Shown here: positions 61,801 to 64,000 of the stretch, piece after piece | Layout: each line of letters opens with the position of its first letter | How positions within the stretch are numbered: the stretch's first letter is position 1 | Assembly (NCBI GenBank): GCA_905221605.1 | Contig: CAJNDS010000059.1 | Span: 124,001-188,000 of the forward strand | Direction: 5' to 3' | Length of the DNA: 64,000 nucleotides | From: Symbiodinium natans | Taxonomy: Eukaryota > Sar > Dinophyceae > Suessiales > Symbiodiniaceae | The notes under the pieces: model-generated | The model's input: the letters and a program-made list of their open reading frames with translations, nothing else | The model's database searches: none | What the model was told of the DNA's origin: nothing | Made by a program: the position numbers and the translations under genes

Positions 61801-63771
61801 CCTTATAGGGATTATCATTGGGGATACATAAAGGACTGTTAGTATGAGGGGGAACATCTTAAGTTTGGGGGTTTGAGGGCCCCTGAGCGGACGCCAAGGT
61901 ACACCGCCCGTTATATCCTGACGATGATGGGAATCTTTGCGGTGTACTGCGGCGCCTGGGCACCAGGAATGTGAGCGCATGCGGCGTCCCTTTCTGGTTG
62001 GTCATTTTGTGCGGATTCTTTTTGTTTGGGGCACTACGAAGCCCTCCCTAGACCCTAAACCCTAAACTTAAACCCTGAAACCCTAAAACCTTAAACCTTA
62101 ACCCCAGCACACAAAAGCCCCAAACCCCACACCCTCAACGATAATTGGCAGCCCCATCTGGGGATTGGACGGCTGCTACTCGAACCCTAAGGACCCAAAG
62201 CCACCCTTTAGCCCAGATTTTCGGGTTCAGGGTTCGGGGTTTAGGGTTTGGGGTGTCGTGTTTGGGCCGTATTGGTGCACCCGCAAGATGAGTAATTGTA
62301 AGCGCTTGCGCGCGCCGCCTCGGCGTCACAAAATTCAGCATATGGGGGGCGGGAGTGTTGGGTTAGGGGGAAGGAGACCGGATCCGGGTCTGCTTGTTCC
62401 AGATGCTTCTCGGCAGGAAGCCGACGCGAACTTGGAGACCCCAAACCCCAAATGGATCCGATGCCTGTCAGCATCATCATCTGACCCTTATGTTTCATCT
62501 GGAAATCCTCCTTCCCGAAACCCTGACATAGTCTGTTGTCGCTACAGGTCGTCCGGAGTGCTTGAATGAAACCCACTCAAAGCTGAGGCTTCCTTTATAA
62601 CGACTTCTTCTCCCTTGGCCTGACCCTCTTCCAGTCCCGTTGGACCGAGATCCCGGCGGATGCCCCACAGAGCCTTGGCTGAAGGCTTTTGGGGGTTTAG
62701 GGCGTATTTGGGGGACCTTCTTGTTTATCCCAAAACCCTAGACCCCCCAAAGCCACAAACCCTACAAGCTCCTAGGCCCTAAGCCCTTCAAGCGGCCGAG
62801 CACGTGTTGCCTCCTTCGGCCTTTCACCGCTAGGGTCTTTCCAGCGCAAAGCCTGGTTTAGGGCTGGGGTTACGTTTACAAGGCGCCTTATGTTGAAAAA
62901 AGACGGGTTTAACACACGGTAGACTAACCCATGAAGACAGGCAGTCAGAGACTACTGGGCATCCCAAGAAGTCCCCCAAAGAAGGGTCCTGCATTTAGAT
63001 CTATCCCCAATTCAACCTTTTCAGCCCCGTGGCAGCTCCAGGCATCAGGTGGTCACCTTGCAGCCGAAGTTCGACAAGGAGCCTTTGAAGTGAAAAGGGG
63101 AGGGGGAGGTGGGAGGCGTTTAGGGTTTCGGGTTTCGGGCTTAGGGTTTTGGGTTTAGGAGAAACTGTTTGCATCCCAGGAGAACCAGGGTGGCATGGGC
63201 CCATACCCATTCGGCCTGGATCCAGCCTGGTGCCTCGGCATGTTGGAAGTATACGACGATATATCATAATATGTCATACTAAGATAGCGTAGTAGACGTG
63301 GCAAAAGCGCAAGAATGTCAAGAGAGGAGACGCAACATGAAGAAAAGCTCAAAAATTGATACTTCACATGACCAAGAACACAAAATCCTAGGACGACAGC
63401 CCGAGCTCTCTTAATCTGCACCCCCCGACGCCGCGAGTCAAGTAGCTGCTGACCCGTCGGAGGATAAAGCACCCCTGCGCCAAAGGCACGGAGCGCAGAA
63501 TGAGCTGGTTTACCTCAACTCCATGAAGATGAAGACCTCTGTCGTCCTGGGGGTGGTGCAGATGTTCGTCGGCCTGTTGCTCCTGGGACCCATTAGAGGG
63601 AGGTTTCGGGATTACAAGGGCTCCTGTCGGGGTGCTTGTGGTGAGTACCTTCCTTGAGGATTTTTTCTTGAGGCGCGCTCTTTCCCTGGAAAAAAGAATG
63701 CCCCAAGGCTCCGCTTCGCAAATGCCCTCTACGAGAAGAACCGGGTGGACTTCTGGTGCGAATGCGCGCCC
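54436..63771 (+). CDS. V-type H+-ATPase V0 subunit a, at least 24 exons, 3' end beyond window
   Basis: Subunit a is the ~100-kDa membrane subunit of the proton pump that forms the proton half-channels and links V0 to V1 on acidic compartments. Exons read (plus strand): 54436-54520, 54702-54765, 54846-~54920, 55071-55177, 55396-55434, 55521-55595, 55891-55964, 56477-56626, 56720-~56800, ~57112-57166, 57574-~57662, 58133-~58180, 59157-59215, 59446-~59495, 59702-~59766, 59942-~60013, 60928-60981, 61268-61330, 61488-61601, 61899-61960, 62588-62661, 63180-63229, 63486-~63585, 63708-~63771. Order and spacing of motifs follow the family from the N-terminus to the middle of the membrane domain. The essential channel Arg and the C-terminus lie beyond 64000. 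Exons are 39-150 nt, so no long open frame exists. One exon may be missing between 58180 and 59157 and one between 60013 and 60928. Several splice points are ambiguous by a few bases. Confidence 0.95.
57453..57501 (+). repeat. 9-bp minisatellite CATCCTAAA in an intron
   Basis: Five copies of CATCCTAAA, evidently derived from the CCCTAAA telomere-like unit, in the intron after exon 10 of the V-ATPase gene. Confidence 0.9.
57680..57707 (+). repeat. Four perfect TTTAGGG in an intron
   Basis: Telomere-like run 18 bases after the end of exon 11, followed by TTTCGG variants. Confidence 0.92.
57755..57830 (+). repeat. 9-bp minisatellite AGGGAGTCG in an intron
   Basis: About eight units of AGGGAGTCG with variants (AGGGGGTCG, AGGGTGTCG), in the intron between exons 11 and 12. 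Confidence 0.9.
58133..60013 (+). other. V-ATPase subunit a, exons 12-16: end of cytosolic domain
   Basis: Exon 12: VEDQRRLLKARRHYELQ, the long helix of the N-terminal domain. Exon 13: AASLLEPAGRGRDSLIEEWR. Exon 14: LFCVKEKAIYATLSL, matching the family's VxKEKAIYHTLN. Exon 15: NLFEGNMNLRASCWYPAAEE, matching the family's AExWxP region. Exon 16: AEDNIRALCTQHFASQRG. An additional frame at 58955-59040 (EGIPKNILINIRPKKVRK) is open but does not fit the family and is left out. Confidence 0.88.
58761..58868 (+). repeat. CT microsatellite in an intron
   Basis: A (CT)n tract interrupted by CTCGAACT- and CTCTAACT-type variants, in the intron between exons 12 and 13. Confidence 0.95.
60928..63771 (+). 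other. V-ATPase subunit a, exons 17-24: start of membrane domain
   Basis: Exon 17: NEFTSIFQTLVDTYGLPR (family: TNKFTxxFQxIVDxYG). Exon 18: YQEANPALFTIVTFPFLFGV, ending in a codon split that exon 19 completes as MYGDIGHGLMLLSVGIFAM; this is the first transmembrane region and the family signature FGDxGHG. Exon 20: RYTARYILTMMGIFAVYCGA. Exon 21: GFLYNDFFSLGLTLFQSRW. Exon 22: ENQGGMGPYPFGLDPAW. Exon 23: HGAQNELVYLNSMKMKTSVV then LGVVQMFVGLLL. Exon 24: LRFANALYEKNRVDFWCE. Introns 17, 18 and 22 start with GT; 19 with GA; 21 with GC. Confidence 0.93.
61355..61414 (+). repeat. CT microsatellite in an intron
   Basis: (CT)n with a few CTCAC interruptions in the intron between exons 18 and 19, ending about 70 bases before the acceptor. 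It may serve as an extended pyrimidine tract, although the distance is large. Confidence 0.95.
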
Positions 63772-64000
63772 CGGAAGAGAGTTCTCGGGGTGGGGGGGGT
63801 GGTTGGGGGGGGGGGGGGGGAAGAGCCGTGCTTCAGGGTCGGTTCGGGGGCTTCGGGGTTGGAGGCTTCGAGGCCCGAAGTCCCTGGAGCCTGTGAAGTC
63901 CGAACTGCCTTCCAAGAAGGTCTTCCTCGGGTCTGCTATGAGCCCTAAGCATCCCGATGCCCCAGACCCTAAACTCTTGAACTCCTGAAACGCCTTAAGC
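63772..64000 (+). other. Start of the next V-ATPase intron, to the window end
   Basis: G-rich sequence with G-runs at 63792-63800 and 63806-63820. No further exon could be read before the window ends. Confidence 0.5.

Overview
The window looks like nuclear DNA of a dinoflagellate. Four things point there: a relict of the dinoflagellate spliced leader inside genomic DNA (23061-23081); a gene rich in short exons whose introns mostly start with GC or GA and end with AG; plant-type TTTAGGG telomere-like repeats scattered through the interior; and large amounts of minisatellite and retroelement sequence. I cannot name the species from sequence alone.

Layout. 1-0.6 kb: 3' part of a tyrosine recombinase. 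0.6-6.6 kb: direct repeats, an 11-bp minisatellite, a Lys/Ala-rich repeat protein broken by a frame change, and a 143-bp satellite. 6.65-12.6 kb: a Polinton/Maverick-type block with a DDE integrase (frameshifted near its N-terminus), a full-length protein-primed type family B DNA polymerase whose stop codon interlocks tail-to-tail with that of the integrase, and one small unknown gene. 12.7-14.25 kb: a 142-bp satellite and 11-12-bp minisatellites. 14.58-25.46 kb: a pair of ~220-bp inverted repeats enclosing a young Ty1/copia LTR retrotransposon (15.93-22.33 kb, LTRs differing at 2 of 291 positions) whose pol carries an extra C-terminal domain, followed by repeat arrays. 25.9-32.2 kb: a 51-bp minisatellite, four copies of an A-tailed SINE (one with an 18-bp target-site duplication), a decayed LINE RNase H region and a hairpin repeat array.

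32.66-43.8 kb: two directly repeated copies of a 1.1-1.4-kb segment bracket two uninterrupted coding regions: an RCC1-like repeat protein (444 aa) and a very large protein with about 27 Cys-rich repeats, EGF-like modules and a polytopic membrane domain. 43.8-52.2 kb: no clear gene, a few exon-like segments, seven perfect TTTAGGG repeats and a ~65-bp repeat array. 52.5-53.3 kb: a small membrane-anchored LamG protein.

54.4-64.0 kb: a gene that shows up in no long open reading frame because its exons are only about 40-150 nt long. It encodes V-type H+-ATPase V0 subunit a. At least 24 exons can be read on the plus strand, from the start ATG to the middle of the membrane domain; the rest lies beyond the window. 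Its introns are filled with degenerate TTTAGGG/CCCTAAA and CT repeats, and GC-AG is the commonest intron class.
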